NCBI GenBank assembly: GCA_007026445.1
Contig: VDMD01000015.1
Location: 558,001-622,000 of the forward strand
DNA: 64,000 nt
Direction of reading: 5' to 3'
DNA from: Schizophyllum amplum
Taxonomy: Eukaryota; Basidiomycota; Agaricomycetes; Agaricales; Schizophyllaceae
A program made the position numbers and the translations under genes. A model generated the notes under the pieces. That model was not told the DNA's origin, did no database searches, and saw only the letters and a list, made by a program, of their open reading frames with translations. This document shows, in pieces, positions 13,488 to 25,015 of this stretch. The stretch's first letter is position 1. Each line of letters opens with the position of its first letter.

Positions 13488-16400
13488 ATGGGCGTTCTAG
13501 TGTCCATTGCCACGCACCGCAGCGATGACCACGATCCCCGCAACGTCCCAGCCCAGATGCACCAGCCCCAGCCCCAGCCCTCCGCGCCCGCACAGGCGCA
13601 TGCTCCCCCGATGGCCTCGCCCCCTCTCTCGCCTGCCTCCGCCCCGCCCCGCGTCGCGCCCCCGTCCTTCATCGCCCTCCCCCCTCCCGTCGCCTTCGCC
13701 CTCGGCATCCGAGACGACAACTCGCTCCTCGGCACGCCCCCGTCCCCGTGTCTCCCATTCTTCACCGCGCCAAACTCGCCCATGGCGGACACCCCTGCCG
13801 CCCAATCACCCGCGCAGATCATGGACAGCTCGCCCCTCAGGTCCTTGCTCTCCCCGCCGGCGGTCTCCGCGCCCCCGCCCGTGCCCCCCTCCGCACCCCT
13901 CGTGTCCCCTGCGAACGAGGTCCCACCGGAAGACCCCTTCGTCGCGTCCTCCGAACCCGGCTTCGAACTCTCGCTCGACGATGACAATCTCAGCGTGCTC
14001 GAGAAGATCTACTTGTTTTCGCGCAGCAAGGCCACCTTCCACCGCGTCTTCATTGCCCATGCCCTTCCCTCCTTCCTCGACCAAATCACTCCACAGGAGG
14101 CAGTCGAGTACGTATTACCACTGCTCAGCGGACTCGCTATGGACGACGGTACGTGATGCGTTCATCGACCCATCATCATCGTCCTGACCCCGTGTTGCAG
14201 AGGACACGGTTAAAGAGGCATTTGCGGCAGAGCTCCTCCCGATCATGTGGTATTTCTTCACGGTGTGTGGCAGTATCAATTGTCGTGTTGGTCAACCGCT
14301 CATTCCTCGCACAGAAATGCCAGGTCGTGCCCGATGATCCGCAAACGGAGGATCTCATGTTTGCATCGGCCCGCTCAATACCAGCTATTCCCGTGCAGGC
14401 CTTCACGCCCATCCTCGGGACTTTGCTGCTGAGCAGCAACGGCCAGGTCGGCCTTTCCACGCGCTATGCGATCGTCACTATCTTGAGTCGCATACAGCGG
14501 CTCAACGAAAGTGAAAGTCGCAAACCCGATTTCGTTCCCTCCTCCCGGCCATCTTCCAGCCGAGGAATACTGGCGAAGGACACGCATCTGACTCCCAGGT
14601 CCTCCTTGGCTGCCAAGGCCATTCATCCCTCCATCCACCCTCAACCGGACGATGATGAAACGGAGGAGGAAGATCTCCCTCCAACGGGCCTTTTCGGGCA
14701 TGAGGAGCGCGAGATGTTTGAGCACGAACTGCTGCAACAGGTCGTGATAGGCATGGGCCGACTCGATCAGCAGTGGCAGAATGTAGACGAAGAATACAGC
14801 GAGGACGACCTGCAAGCCATGCAGGACGACCACTCGCATATAGGTCTGCATCCTGGCGATGAATACCCTCCCGAATTCCCTGCGCGCTCTCCGCTCGACG
14901 AACCGCATGTCATGCCGTCCGCAGAACCGTGGCCGCAGGACGACAATTCGCCCAGCATGCAAGTGATGCCGAAGCCCGCTACGGAGTACTTTCCCAGGCT
15001 GCCACCCAAGTCGGTGCCCTCGCCCACGACGAGCTCGCCAGCGTCGACGCCGCCATGGGCGAGCTTGAGTCCGGGATCGTCATCCTCAACCTCAACGTCA
15101 ACATCGACGTCGTCTTCATCCTCGCTGCCTACACCTCCGAACATGCTGTCGCGCCCGATGTGGGAGGCGCCGCGGTCGCCGCTCTCGCAGCCGCCATTCG
15201 AGATGTATGCGCGCCCGGGCAGCTCGACGGGATCGTCAGATGGGGAGGAGACAGTACATGTGCAGGCATCGCCGCAGAGCACCTCGTCCCGTGGCTCGCC
15301 TATGCAGCTGTCGACGCCCTCCCCTCCGCCCTCCCCACCGAATTCCAATACGACAGAAACGATACCATCAAGAGCGAGCACCCGCGATCAGCCGCCGGAT
15401 AAGCATCCTCTGCCGTTGGATCCTAAGCCGCCAGATGTCGCCATGGACTCGCTCCAGCCTTCCGCCGGCCTTCACATATCCCTCGACCCTCCCGCACCGC
15501 AGCCGCCCCCGCAACTCGCTGTGCACGCGGCGTCCCCAGTCTCTCCCAAGCCGCCGGCGGAGCCTTCTCCCTTCAGCCTATCCCCGCGCTCGCCATGTGA
15601 CATACCGGAGCCCAAGATACAATCGCCCGTCAACCCGCCTGCGGCGAAGTTGGCCTTTGAGCCCACTGCGAATGTGGCGATGTCCATTCCAACGGCCGCC
15701 GCGCCTACGGAGCCGTCGCCATTCGGTGGTCTGCGTCAGAACATGCCCGCGGAGGCTGGCAGTGAGCAGGCAGGGAGACAGCAGGCGATATGGAGCTCGC
15801 CGGAGACCGCAGCGCACGACCATTCGTTGTCGCCAGGGAGGGAGGAGAACTTAGCTGCGGTCGATGACGATGCGATGAACAACATGGCCATTGATGAGAG
15901 CCCGGAAGACGAGCAGGCGGCGTTCGGGCGGGTGTCGAGTATGAGCTTGATTTCAGCGGTCGCTGTCAGCGGTCAGTGCGTTTTGCTTGGGTATCTCAAA
16001 GTTTGCTGATGGATTGTCTGCAGTCAAGTTGACCGAGACGGCGCAGCAAGCGTTCGTGGGTGAGGTTGAACGGGTGTGCCACGATCCCATCTATTGGGTC
16101 AGACGAGAAGCGGCCTTTGCTGTTGGCGCACTGGCGAAGGTCGTTCCCGATGAGGTCGTTACGACGTCTTTGGTAGGCTAAATACTGACCGAAGACGCCC
16201 TTTATGCTAATATGTCTACAGCTGCCACTATTCGAGGGTCTCCGAAGCGATCCGATCTGGCATGTTCGTCACTCTGCTCTGTTTGCTTTCCCTCCCCTGC
16301 TATCCCGCCTCAGCCCGCAGCAACGGCGACGCGCGGCATTGGAGACAGTGATCCCTTTGTCCATGGACGAGTCGCCGTCGGTGCGTACTGGGACGCTGGA

Positions 16401-17792
16401 AGCGCTGGGCGAGGCCATCTACACGTTCCGTAACGACGAGGGCAGCGTACCGCAGGAGATACTACAGCTGTTCATCGGTCGACGCGAGGACCGCCGCATA
16501 CGCGATCACTCAGCACCGGATGAGGAATGGGCGACGCCTGTCGACTGGGGCATCGGCTTTGAGGGTGAGACCTTGCCTACCGCGTCGGATGAGACACCCC
16601 TCGACTCGTTCTACCGGGATCTCGGACGGCCACTCATCTGCGCGTTCAATCTTCCTGCGGTCGCCTTGACGCTGGGCGGTGCGCGCTGGGGCGAGCTGCG
16701 AGAGCTTTACCTACATCTCGCGGATGATTGCACGACAAAGGTCCGGCGGACGCTGGCTGCGAGCCTCGGCGCGCTCGCCCGCATCGTCGGCCCAGAGAAC
16801 TCGCGGCAGGACCTGATGGTCGTGTGGTGGGACTCCATCCGCTGCGAGGAGCAGGAGGTGCGCGGCAAGGTCATCGAGGCACTGGAAGCGTTTGTGGGCG
16901 CGCTCGGCACATGCACGCAACGCGTTGAGGTTGTGCAGAGCGTATTGGAGGTGTGGAACGAGGGGATGTTGACGTCGTGGCGCGAGCGGGAGACGGTGGC
17001 CAAGAGCCTGATTGAGGTGACGCGCGCGATTGGACAGGAGGATCCGACGCTTGTACGGAAGTTGTTGATGAAGACGTTGGAGGATAATGTGGCGGCGGTG
17101 AGGGAGACGGCAGTGGACTCGGTGAGTTTAAACACACACTCAGTGAGAGGGCGACTGCTAACAATGGACAACAGCTCTTGGAGATTTGGGCGTTGTTTGC
17201 GGGGCGGCGCGATGTTCTAGAAGACGTGCGGAAGGACATCTTGACCCTTGCAGAGTCTACGTCTTATCGACAGCGCATGACGTTCGTATCTTCACTTGGC
17301 AGGGCTTTCATATGCTGATGATCCTGTAGTTTTGTTGCCTGCCAGCAAACCATCATCCTACCTGGCGCCAATGGTCATCCATGCATGGTAGCCGACGACC
17401 ACGTCTGGTCAACCTTACTGCCTTTGGCCCAAGACCCCATTGTCGGCGTGCGCATCGGTGTTTCACGCCTCGTTAGCAACTACTGGGGTGAGCTCAACAT
17501 ATGGCGCGTGTTTATCTGTGCTGACGCAGGCGTAGACAAGTACCTGCAGCATACGCACATCCCAGATGGACCAATGTTGGACGTGATCCGCAAGCTTACG
17601 AGCGACTCTTCAAAGGAGGTGCAGACATACCTTCCCGCGCGGTTGCGTGGCGTCGCAGGCCCGTTGTACAAGTCAACGTCGATTGAGCGAAGCGCGTCGA
17701 CAGCAGCCAAGCGACGAGCGAGGGAGGCGGCTAATATGTCGGCCACATTCTCGAAGCCACCGCGTGCGGCCAGCATCCTGATTCCCGAGTAG
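13488..17792 (+). CDS. PP4 regulatory subunit 1-like HEAT-repeat protein
   Basis: Resembles PP4R1, a HEAT-repeat scaffold that targets protein phosphatase 4. About eight exons. Order: Pro/Ala-rich N-terminus (to about 13930), conserved start LSVLEKIYLFSRSKATFHRVFI followed by LPSFLDQITPQEAVEYVLPLL, more HEAT helices (TPILGTLLLSSNGQVGLSTRYAIV), a long Ser/Pro/acidic linker (14520-15960), then HEAT repeats resuming after the intron at 15972 (HDPIYWVRREAAFAVGALAKV, SDPIWHVRHSALFAFPPLLSR). The C-terminus is basic, ending PRAASILIPE. ATG 13488 is the first in the conserved frame; 13557 would remove 23 residues and cannot be excluded. The long disordered linker between HEAT blocks is also seen in animal PP4R1. 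Confidence 0.82.
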
Positions 17793-18296
17793 AGGTCGCG
17801 CGGCGCAGACATGTCGCCGGCGTGAAGAAGAGAGAGAAGGAGAAGACGATGATACCTTCCTGGAAGTATCTACTCCGGTGGGATTGTCGCGAGTGATGGC
17901 GTCCAGGCCCGCTCGCGGGACAGCTGTTCACTATCGTCTAGAGTAAACCCCTGCATACGCATATTACCCGCAATTAAGTTTATACCTGCCACCTTACGCT
18001 ACTTACTTACTGCTCACGACGTTTTCTTGTCTACTTAATGTGCTCTCTGTTTCCTCCTGTAGTAGAATAATGTATTTGCATGTTTGACGAGCGATGGGTG
18101 TGCACTGCCGGAGGCGAACAACGGTAGCGGCATTTGCCGGGTGCGGGCGCCGCCACCTTGACAACACTTTCAACTTTGTTTGTGCCAGGTCGTCCGGAAC
18201 GTTTTGCCTCTTCTGTTGTGTTTCGTGAGCTGAGCTCTCGGGTCTTTCATTTCCTCTCCCTCTCCCTCTCTCCCCCTTCCGCCTCCGACGTCCGTC
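17793..18296. other. Intergenic, PP4R1-like to MARVEL-like gene 1
   Basis: No gene seen. A strong CT-rich tract at about 18245-18285 lies just before the next start codon and probably belongs to its promoter or leader. Confidence 0.6.
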
Positions 18297-19620
18297 ATGG
18301 CCAACTTGTTACTCACCCTGCGCTATGTGGCTTTTGGTGCGTGCTCCAGCGTACATACGCGGACTCGGTGGCCGTCTGACGCGCTTTGCAGTTGTATTTA
18401 TCATCTGCAATGCTATAATAGCGAGTGTGGCGGCATGGAATCTCAGCCTTGCACAGACGGTGGGCTTCGGAAGCGTTGGTGCGTTGAACGCGTTCTGCCT
18501 TCGTCGAATGTCCGTCTGACGGCCTTTCGTAGCCCAAATCGACCCTTACATGATCTTTGTCGCGGCCTCAGCGCTCATCATCATCTTCACGATGTGAGCT
18601 TACCAGTCGCTAGCCACAGACCTGTGCTCATCTTCATTCCCCTGCAGCATCTTCAGGGAGCTTGCGGTGGCCACCTCGATCTTTGGCAGTGTTTCCAGCG
18701 AATGTGTATGGGTAATGTTGTACTGGATTTTGGAACTTGGTGCGTTGCGACTGCCTTCCGTTGTATCCTTACTGATCGACCTTTGCAACAGTCGGAGCGG
18801 CCGCCTTCTCTGCCATAGGCCACTCAATGTGCGATAGCGACGACCTTCGCTTCATGAACCAACCGTCTTCCATTGCTCGCGACAGCTGCGCGTCAAGCCG
18901 AGTTCTTATGGGCTTTTCCTGGATCTGCACTCTCACGCGTGAGCTCGTCGGGTTTGCTTTTCCTACGCATGTGCTCAATCTGTTTCAGTCATGGCCTATC
19001 TGGTTGCCCTGGTCACTTCCACCATCTCTCACTACCATGAAGATCCGCAAGCTTGGCATTGCAAGATCAAGGACTATCCCTGGGCTTCGGGACAGCCTCT
19101 GGGCGACGCACCCACCAGGACAGCTACTCCCAGCTCGATCGAGAAGGCTGCACCTCCTGCCGCTGCCCCTCAGCAGCGCTGGGCACCACCTCTTGCCGCA
19201 GTCCTTAGCCGCAGCAGCGCAACGGCAAGCCCGGAGTCCATCATTAACCCATTTCCTTTGCCCGCCACTTCCCAGAAGCCTATTCCATCGATTCCGGCAC
19301 AGCGGGCGCCCGACGCCTCACAAGAGACCTACCACCGACCGCCCAGTAACCCCTCCCTGTACTCGCGTGCGGTACAGTCCTCGATGCCGCGTGCGTCGCC
19401 TCAGCCGACCTACTACAACCCCAACCGCCCCCCATCGCCGCCGCGCGACTGGCAGCGGTCAGAAATCGTGTCCCAGTCGCAAAGGAATATGCAGTCGCCT
19501 GCGACAGTGCCTGCCGGATCGGCTGCATCTTCGACATCGTCAAGAGGGTCACGGCGCGTCGAGGGTCACCGCCCGCCGCCGTTAGATCTGTCGAAGATTA
19601 GCGCCTTCCGCCAGAAGTGA
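18297..19620 (+). CDS. MARVEL-like four-helix membrane protein 1
   Basis: Six exons joined by short GT..AG introns. Four hydrophobic helices: LTLRYVAFVVFIICNAIIASVA, MIFVAASALIIIFTIIF, CVWVMLYWILELVGAAAF and LMAYLVALVTSTISHYH. The layout and the length of the loops match the fungal MARVEL-like family. The 18-kb ATG gives MANLLLTLRYVAF. After the last helix a tail of about 190 residues is rich in Pro, Ser and Ala and ends PLDLSKISAFRQK; it is likely cytosolic and disordered. Intron phases are 1, 1, 2, 1 in the first four positions, the same as in the neighbour at 20119. Function unknown; MARVEL proteins often organise membrane domains. Confidence 0.75.
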
Positions 19621-20118
19621 TGTTTGTCTTGGTTGCGCTGGCCGCTACCAGGCTTGCGTCACCACTCGCTTGTGTATACTTACTCTAGCTGTTGTACATG
19701 ATAATGACTGCCACGAATTAGTTCAATTTACAACGACGAACTTTGATAGTTCAATAAATGCTACCTATGCAATGAAGCCTAATGAAGCGTGAGAAGTATC
19801 CCGCACTTTGAATCCGCGATCGATCGAAGGTTGACTTTGACCATTGTTCCCTTTTTGACTAGCCTGATCCATTTTTGGCGAACAATAAGCCTAGACACGC
19901 ACACGATGACCACCGTCCACGAGGCCCAAACACCTGTTCTTTGTGCACAGGACCTTGCTCGCAACGTCCATCTCCAAGCCACCGGCTGGCTTGGAGCTTT
20001 ATCAGTCAACTTTAGGAGCTCGGCCTCCCTTCCACTCCACGTCTCGCTGCCTGCGCATGTTCTCTAGCCGAGCTCAAGACGACCTTCACGAGCACGAGAC
20101 CGACTTACGACCCGCGTC
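19621..20118. other. Intergenic between the two MARVEL-like genes
   Basis: About 500 bases with 3' UTR of the first gene and promoter of the second. No other feature seen. Confidence 0.6.
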
Positions 20119-21574
20119 ATGAATAGGATCGCTATAGCTCTGCGGTCTCTCATCTTCTGTGCGTACTATGCAGCGCGGGCGATCGCGGAAGATTGCGATG
20201 ACTCACCATCGATTTTTCCAGTCCTCTGGGCCTTCTTCGCTTGCTGGACAGCGGGAACCAGCGTGGTTATCATGATAGCTAACGCCAGACTCCGGTATGG
20301 AGGTGTGTGCTGCTCACTTTGGCTCGTGTTATGTGGCCTTGACGGATTCCGTAGCGGCAGCGAGCACAATTGTTTCTCTGATTGTAGCTGTCCTAACGTT
20401 CTTCACGATAATCATGTGAGTAGCCATTTGGCCTCGCGACATGGGCATGTTTTCTGAGCGAAGATGTATAGATCCCATACCGAGCTGCGCTATCCTCGAA
20501 TTCGCACCGGTACAGTCGCGGTTGAGCTGGCATGGGTGGGGACGTCCGCAGCTCTGCAACTTGGTGAGTTATTTTGGCAAGTTTTGCAGATGTCAGTCGG
20601 AATAGCTCATATCTTCTTACAGCTGTTATCGGGCTTGCATTTGGAGTGGATGGATCTGGCTGTGGAGACAGTACGTGTAAGCCTTCGTCTCTGTAATGCC
20701 CCGCTTGCTCATCCCGGACTCTCAGCCGATGCCGACTACTGCGCTAACACGGCACTGTTCAAGAAACTGGTTGTAGCTATGACTGTCATAGGTATTTCTA
20801 TCCCGCTACAGCCTTATCCAAGCTCACACGATTTATGTCGTAGCTTGGGCATATCTGGTCCTCTTCTGCGCCGCCTTGTGCTGGCGCTGGCGCCCTCACA
20901 CTGGCCGCATTCTGCGCGAGTCCATATTCGAAATTGACTGGCTCGCAAGACAGTGCACTAGCGAGGAAGGGCGCAGCGAACGGTCTCGCGAGGCCCGTGA
21001 AGTTCATGGTGTTTTTGACGACATGGCGTCCTCGGCTTCAGTATCTACACCGCGCTGCATAAGCCCCCCGCCCAGGAGTACTTCTCGGCAACCTGTTCCC
21101 GAGACGCCGACACCACTATGGGCCAAGCAGAGGACAGTCCGACGCGGCATCGACCCGCCGTTCATAGCTGGGCCTTCTCAGGAGCCCAAACCGCTGCAAC
21201 GCGCTCGTCATCACCATCGCCACCGCCAACATCGCCCATCGCATGCGGTGGCGTCTGCACAGCCGACTCTGTCCGCCCAGCCATCGATGATCAGTGCCAC
21301 GGTTGTGGACGATATGTCGTATATCGCCCGCTCGGTCAGCCCCATAATCTCTGAACTCAGCAGTGCGCGGCACCCGGAACAGGAATTGCAGTCGCTTCCC
21401 TCGCTAGCTGAGATGGTCGCCAACCGCGTTATTCGTCCGCCACCACGTCAGACTAGCTTAGGGCGCCAAGTGGTGGCCACAGACGACGACAGGGTGATCC
21501 TATCGATCGCCCTATGTTCCACCCGCCGACGATTAGCGAGAGGCATGGCCACGCTAGGGAGTCGGAGGACTTGA
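20119..21574 (+). CDS. MARVEL-like four-helix membrane protein 2
   Basis: Tandem neighbour of the gene at 18297 with the same architecture. Exon 1 encodes MNRIAIALRSLIF, spliced (phase 1) to FLWAFFACWTAGTSVVIMIAN, then (phase 1) to ASTIVSLIVAVLTFFTIII, then (phase 2) to a segment with VAVELAWVGTSAALQL, then (phase 1) to AVIGLAFGVDGSG, a further exon with ADYCANTALFKKLVVAM and a last exon starting AWAYLVLFCAALCWRW. The tail is about 210 residues, Ser/Pro/His-rich. The four shared intron positions and phases point to an old tandem duplication although helix sequences have diverged strongly. Function unknown. Confidence 0.7.
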
Positions 21575-22151
21575 CGCGCTTTTATTATCTGTGAGCTGTC
21601 TATGACCCTCAGTCCTACTTCTTCAATTTGGTATGTATCACCACCACCACTGTCCTTCACACTATAGCCCACTGTACGTTTATTGCTGCCCTGCTTTATT
21701 AATCGCCGAGCTTTATGTATCATAGCAAATTGTCCTTAGTGCTGCGAGTCGAGTTGTTCTTAACTAAGTAGAGTACCTGATAGATCACGTATAACTTGCG
21801 AGGAGTGAGAATCTCAGACGCTCGACAGGAATTCTCCTCGGAGTCCCAAGCTCCAAGACTCAAGCCTCTCAAGAGCTGCTCAAGAGTCACGATGAAGTCG
21901 AACATCGGTCCGCGGCTCCGAGCCTGCACGCGTCGCAGCTCGCTTGCGTCTGCCTCTCGCGTCCCGCCTTTACCCAGACATCTACTGGAGCTGAAGACGC
22001 GCGCTCTCAGGCCCAGGCGTTGTCCGCCTTCTGAACTCACACATATGTATGCCCCTCCTCTTGCATGCAGGTGTGGTTCAAGACTCACAAGAGTATTTCA
22101 ATGCTCTGCAGACATTGCACTATACGCCAACACTGCCTACACGTCATAGTC
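21575..22151. other. Intergenic, MARVEL-like 2 to F-box gene
   Basis: About 580 bases; no gene supported. A stretch at 21830-21890 has repeated CAAGAGCTGCTCAAG-like words, too short to name. Confidence 0.5.
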
Positions 22152-23872
22152 ATGGCACAGCTCGAACCCCTCCATATTCACTCGCGTCTCTGCTTTCGGT
22201 GCGGTCGCTCTGTGGGAGCAACCACCATGTCTGTGCCCCTACATGTCATACATTCCAACGCAGTACCCACCGAGAGCGAGAAGGCCTCTATTCGACGCTC
22301 CATCCCGTCTGACGAGGCAGCAATCAAAGAGTTCGGCTTCGAGATCGAACGGACGCTCAATATCCTTAGCGAGCTACGCGCGAAGCGGCGCACCCTGCGT
22401 ACGCACCTCGCGCGCAAGCGAACCCTGCTGGCTCCCATCCAGCGTCTGCCCCCGGAAATCTGTCCATGATCATCGAGCTGGCGATCACCCGGACCTTCCG
22501 CCGCAAGCGCGACAGCTCCCTCGTCAAGCGGCATCCTGTTCTGCGCGTCTGCCAGCGCTGGAGGGCGATCGCGGAGGCGTTGCCGCATCTCTGGGCCGAC
22601 ATCCAACTGTATCCTCGCGTCGACGCAGGCTGGCACGATACACTCGCCAAGTGCGTAAAGAGGTCCGGATCGCTTCCGTTAGACCTCTGCATGAAAGAGA
22701 CCGAACCGCGCTGGCGGCCCGAGCGCTGCTCCTTCGCCTTCCGCGGCTGTACTGAAACGGACGAGTGGAGGACCGCTGGCAAGGCGCTGCTAGCAGGAGC
22801 GCCCCGATGGCGCACTCTACGCCTAGCATACGACCCACCGGACGACCTGCTGCGGGCAGCGCCGGCGTTCCCTCAGCTCACGTTCTTGCACGTCGAGTTC
22901 GTCACACGTCAGGACACCACGCTGTTCCAAAATTGCCCTGCTCTGGTCAAAGCACGTATAGACCGAATGTTTGTTGACCGATTGGAACTCCCCTGGAGTC
23001 AGTTGAAAGAGCTTACTCTGGAGCCAATACCATCTATCGGCATCAAACTTTACGGGGCGGCGTTGTCTCAATGTCAAGCCCTGCTATCCCTCACCCTCAC
23101 CACGACGCCATTCGACAACGAATTCCGGCCCTTGATCACTCTGCCCTGTCTACAGTCCGCAACGCTGCACAAGTCAGCCTGCAGTCTACTTTTCCACCTT
23201 ATAGCGCCGAACTTGCAAGGATTGTCCCTTCATTCCGACAAAAATGACATGGATGAGGACAGCATCGGATGCCACCTCGACACACTCATGGCTTTTGCCG
23301 TGCACAATCACACCATCACGCAGTCGAAGCTGGTCTATTTGGCCTTTCCCGTCGCTTCCGGCGTGCTCTGGAACTCCATCCTTCAGCACTTCCCAACAGT
23401 CTCGCACCTGCGCCTCAATGACGACATATCCATGTACGAGTGCACCTCCGTGGACTTGATGGGGCTGCTCATCACCAGGCCCGACTACCTGCCTAAGCTT
23501 GTGCGACTTGACCTGCACAACTTCGGTGTCGAGGGTCCTCTCATTGACAAACCGCGCGCGATAGAGGACCTTCTCCGCCATCGCACCCTGGAGATGGAGG
23601 TCGGAGCCTTAGGTGCGTATCAAGAGCGATTGACCAGGTATAGTTCAGAAAGGGGTGCGAAGATTGGCGTCCGAGAGCCGACGCCTTTTGCGCGACGTTG
23701 CGGGTATGAGGAGGGCGACGGATGGGACGAGAACAGCGACATGAGCTCCGACTCGGGCATGGTAGAGGGCGACGAGGAAATTGCGGAGGAGCTTGGTCTG
23801 TTAAAGAGCCACAGCGATGCCGAAGATGAGGAATATGGTGGAAGTTATCTCGACCAGGATCCATATGCGTAG
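22152..23872 (+). CDS. F-box-like protein, interrupted by a one-base frame break
   Basis: N-terminal part (from MAQLEPLHIHSRLCFRCG) holds a Cys pair and a coiled coil (FGFEIERTLNILSELRAKRR) leading into LLAPIQRLPPEI, the usual beginning of an agaric F-box. There the frame breaks: it runs into TGA at 22467-22469, while the rest of the F-box (MIIELAI.. VCQRWRAIAEALPHLWADI) continues in another frame from 22466. One missing C after GAAATC (22456-22461) would join the two. The remainder, about 440 residues, has weak leucine-rich-like repeats (LVKARIDRM, LKELTLEPI, LVRLDLHNFG) and an acidic tail. F-box proteins select substrates for SCF ubiquitin ligases. Either a recent pseudogene or a sequence error. 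Confidence 0.75.
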
Positions 23873-24007
23873 AGCAATAAATGAGGCGGATTCCAACTGA
23901 AGCCATTTAGTCTCTAAACTTTCAGTCAATTCACAGATGATACGACATTGCTGCCAGCGTGTATTAGTTTCTGTTGCTTGCGCAGTGCGCGTCTGTGCAT
24001 ACATCGT
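23873..24007. other. Short convergent intergenic gap
   Basis: 135 bases between the stop codons of the F-box gene (+) and FUN14 gene (-). Both terminators must lie here or overlap the neighbour. Confidence 0.5.
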
Positions 24008-24805
24008 CTAGCCTACGCGGATACCGAGCACAAAGCCCGCCAGGAATGATGCGCGAGGCTGAAAGTCTGCGGTCAAGAAGTCGACCACCCACGTCCAGAG
24101 CGAGCCGACATTGGGTGCCCGCTTGACACCGTTAGCGTCGGTTTTGTAGAACAGGTTCTCGAAACGCCTGCTCATCGCAGTCCAATCGACCTTGAGGACG
24201 GAAACCTGACCGAGGTACTGGAGAGGGCGGGTTAGCGATGTCGTAGACGATTCAAGGCAATGATGCGCACCTGCAACAGGACAAAGACGCCGCCGAGCGC
24301 GAATGCAACGGCCTTTGCGCCCTTCTTCACGAAGACGCCAGCGCATATACCCGCTACCGTGCCGAACGATAGCTCATACAACGAGACGGAAGATGACGGC
24401 GGGGGAGGGGTGCCTTTACGATCGCCTGCAGCAGCGGGTGCAGGCGGCGGTGGGGTGGGGCTGACAGACCGCGGCGATCCTTTGCAATGGCACGTCAGAT
24501 CCATCTCTCGCTATATACATGACGCTTGCGCACTCACCTCCTTCACAGACTATAGGCTGACTGAACGCAAAGAGGCCGAGACCAGCTGCTACCACGCCCG
24601 CGGCGCTAGAGAAAAGTCGTGCAGGACGGAAGCTGGCAGTCGCCTGGACAGTTGCCGGTTTCTGTGCCAGCGCCGACGCGAGGCGCACACCCTGGCGCTG
24701 CCCGGTGAAGACGAAGGTGTGGGATGCGGACGAAGGCAGGGCCCTCGGAAATATTTGAGGTGAGGCACCGCAGACATGGCGCGCGAACAAACTCGAGGAG
24801 AACAT
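24008..24805 (-). CDS. FUN14 family protein (mitochondrial)
   Basis: Three exons. ATG 24805 gives MFSSSLFARHVCGA.., a long basic, Ser/Ala-rich N-terminus containing RPARLFSSAAGVVAAGLGLFAFS, consistent with mitochondrial targeting and a first membrane helix. Exon 2 carries the family core LYELSFGTVAGICAGVFVKKGAKAVAFALGG, exon 3 the second core YLGQVSVLKVDW and the C-terminal helix SFLAGFVLGIRVG. Human FUNDC1 is a mitophagy receptor of the outer membrane; I see no clear LC3-binding YxxL motif near the N-terminus, so only the family is assigned. It shares a 210-base divergent promoter with NOP2. Confidence 0.88.
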
Positions 24806-25015
24806 GGTGGTTGCGGTCAAGTTGCGGTTGAACAGTGTTCGATGCGCAGAATGCGTACATACATCCTGTAATCGACGTCATCGCAGCAGGGGTGTGCGGA
24901 ACATCGGACCGTATTTAGCGCCACAAACGCCGAATGGAGCAGGATGATATGCTGAATCTCTGAGTCTCGATCACCGATTTTTTCTAGCACTTCACGTTCA
25001 TTCAACATCTTCGCC
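24806..25015. promoter_or_regulatory. Divergent promoter, FUN14 / NOP2
   Basis: Only 210 bases separate the two start codons, so both promoters must share this interval. No clear TATA box seen. Confidence 0.6.
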
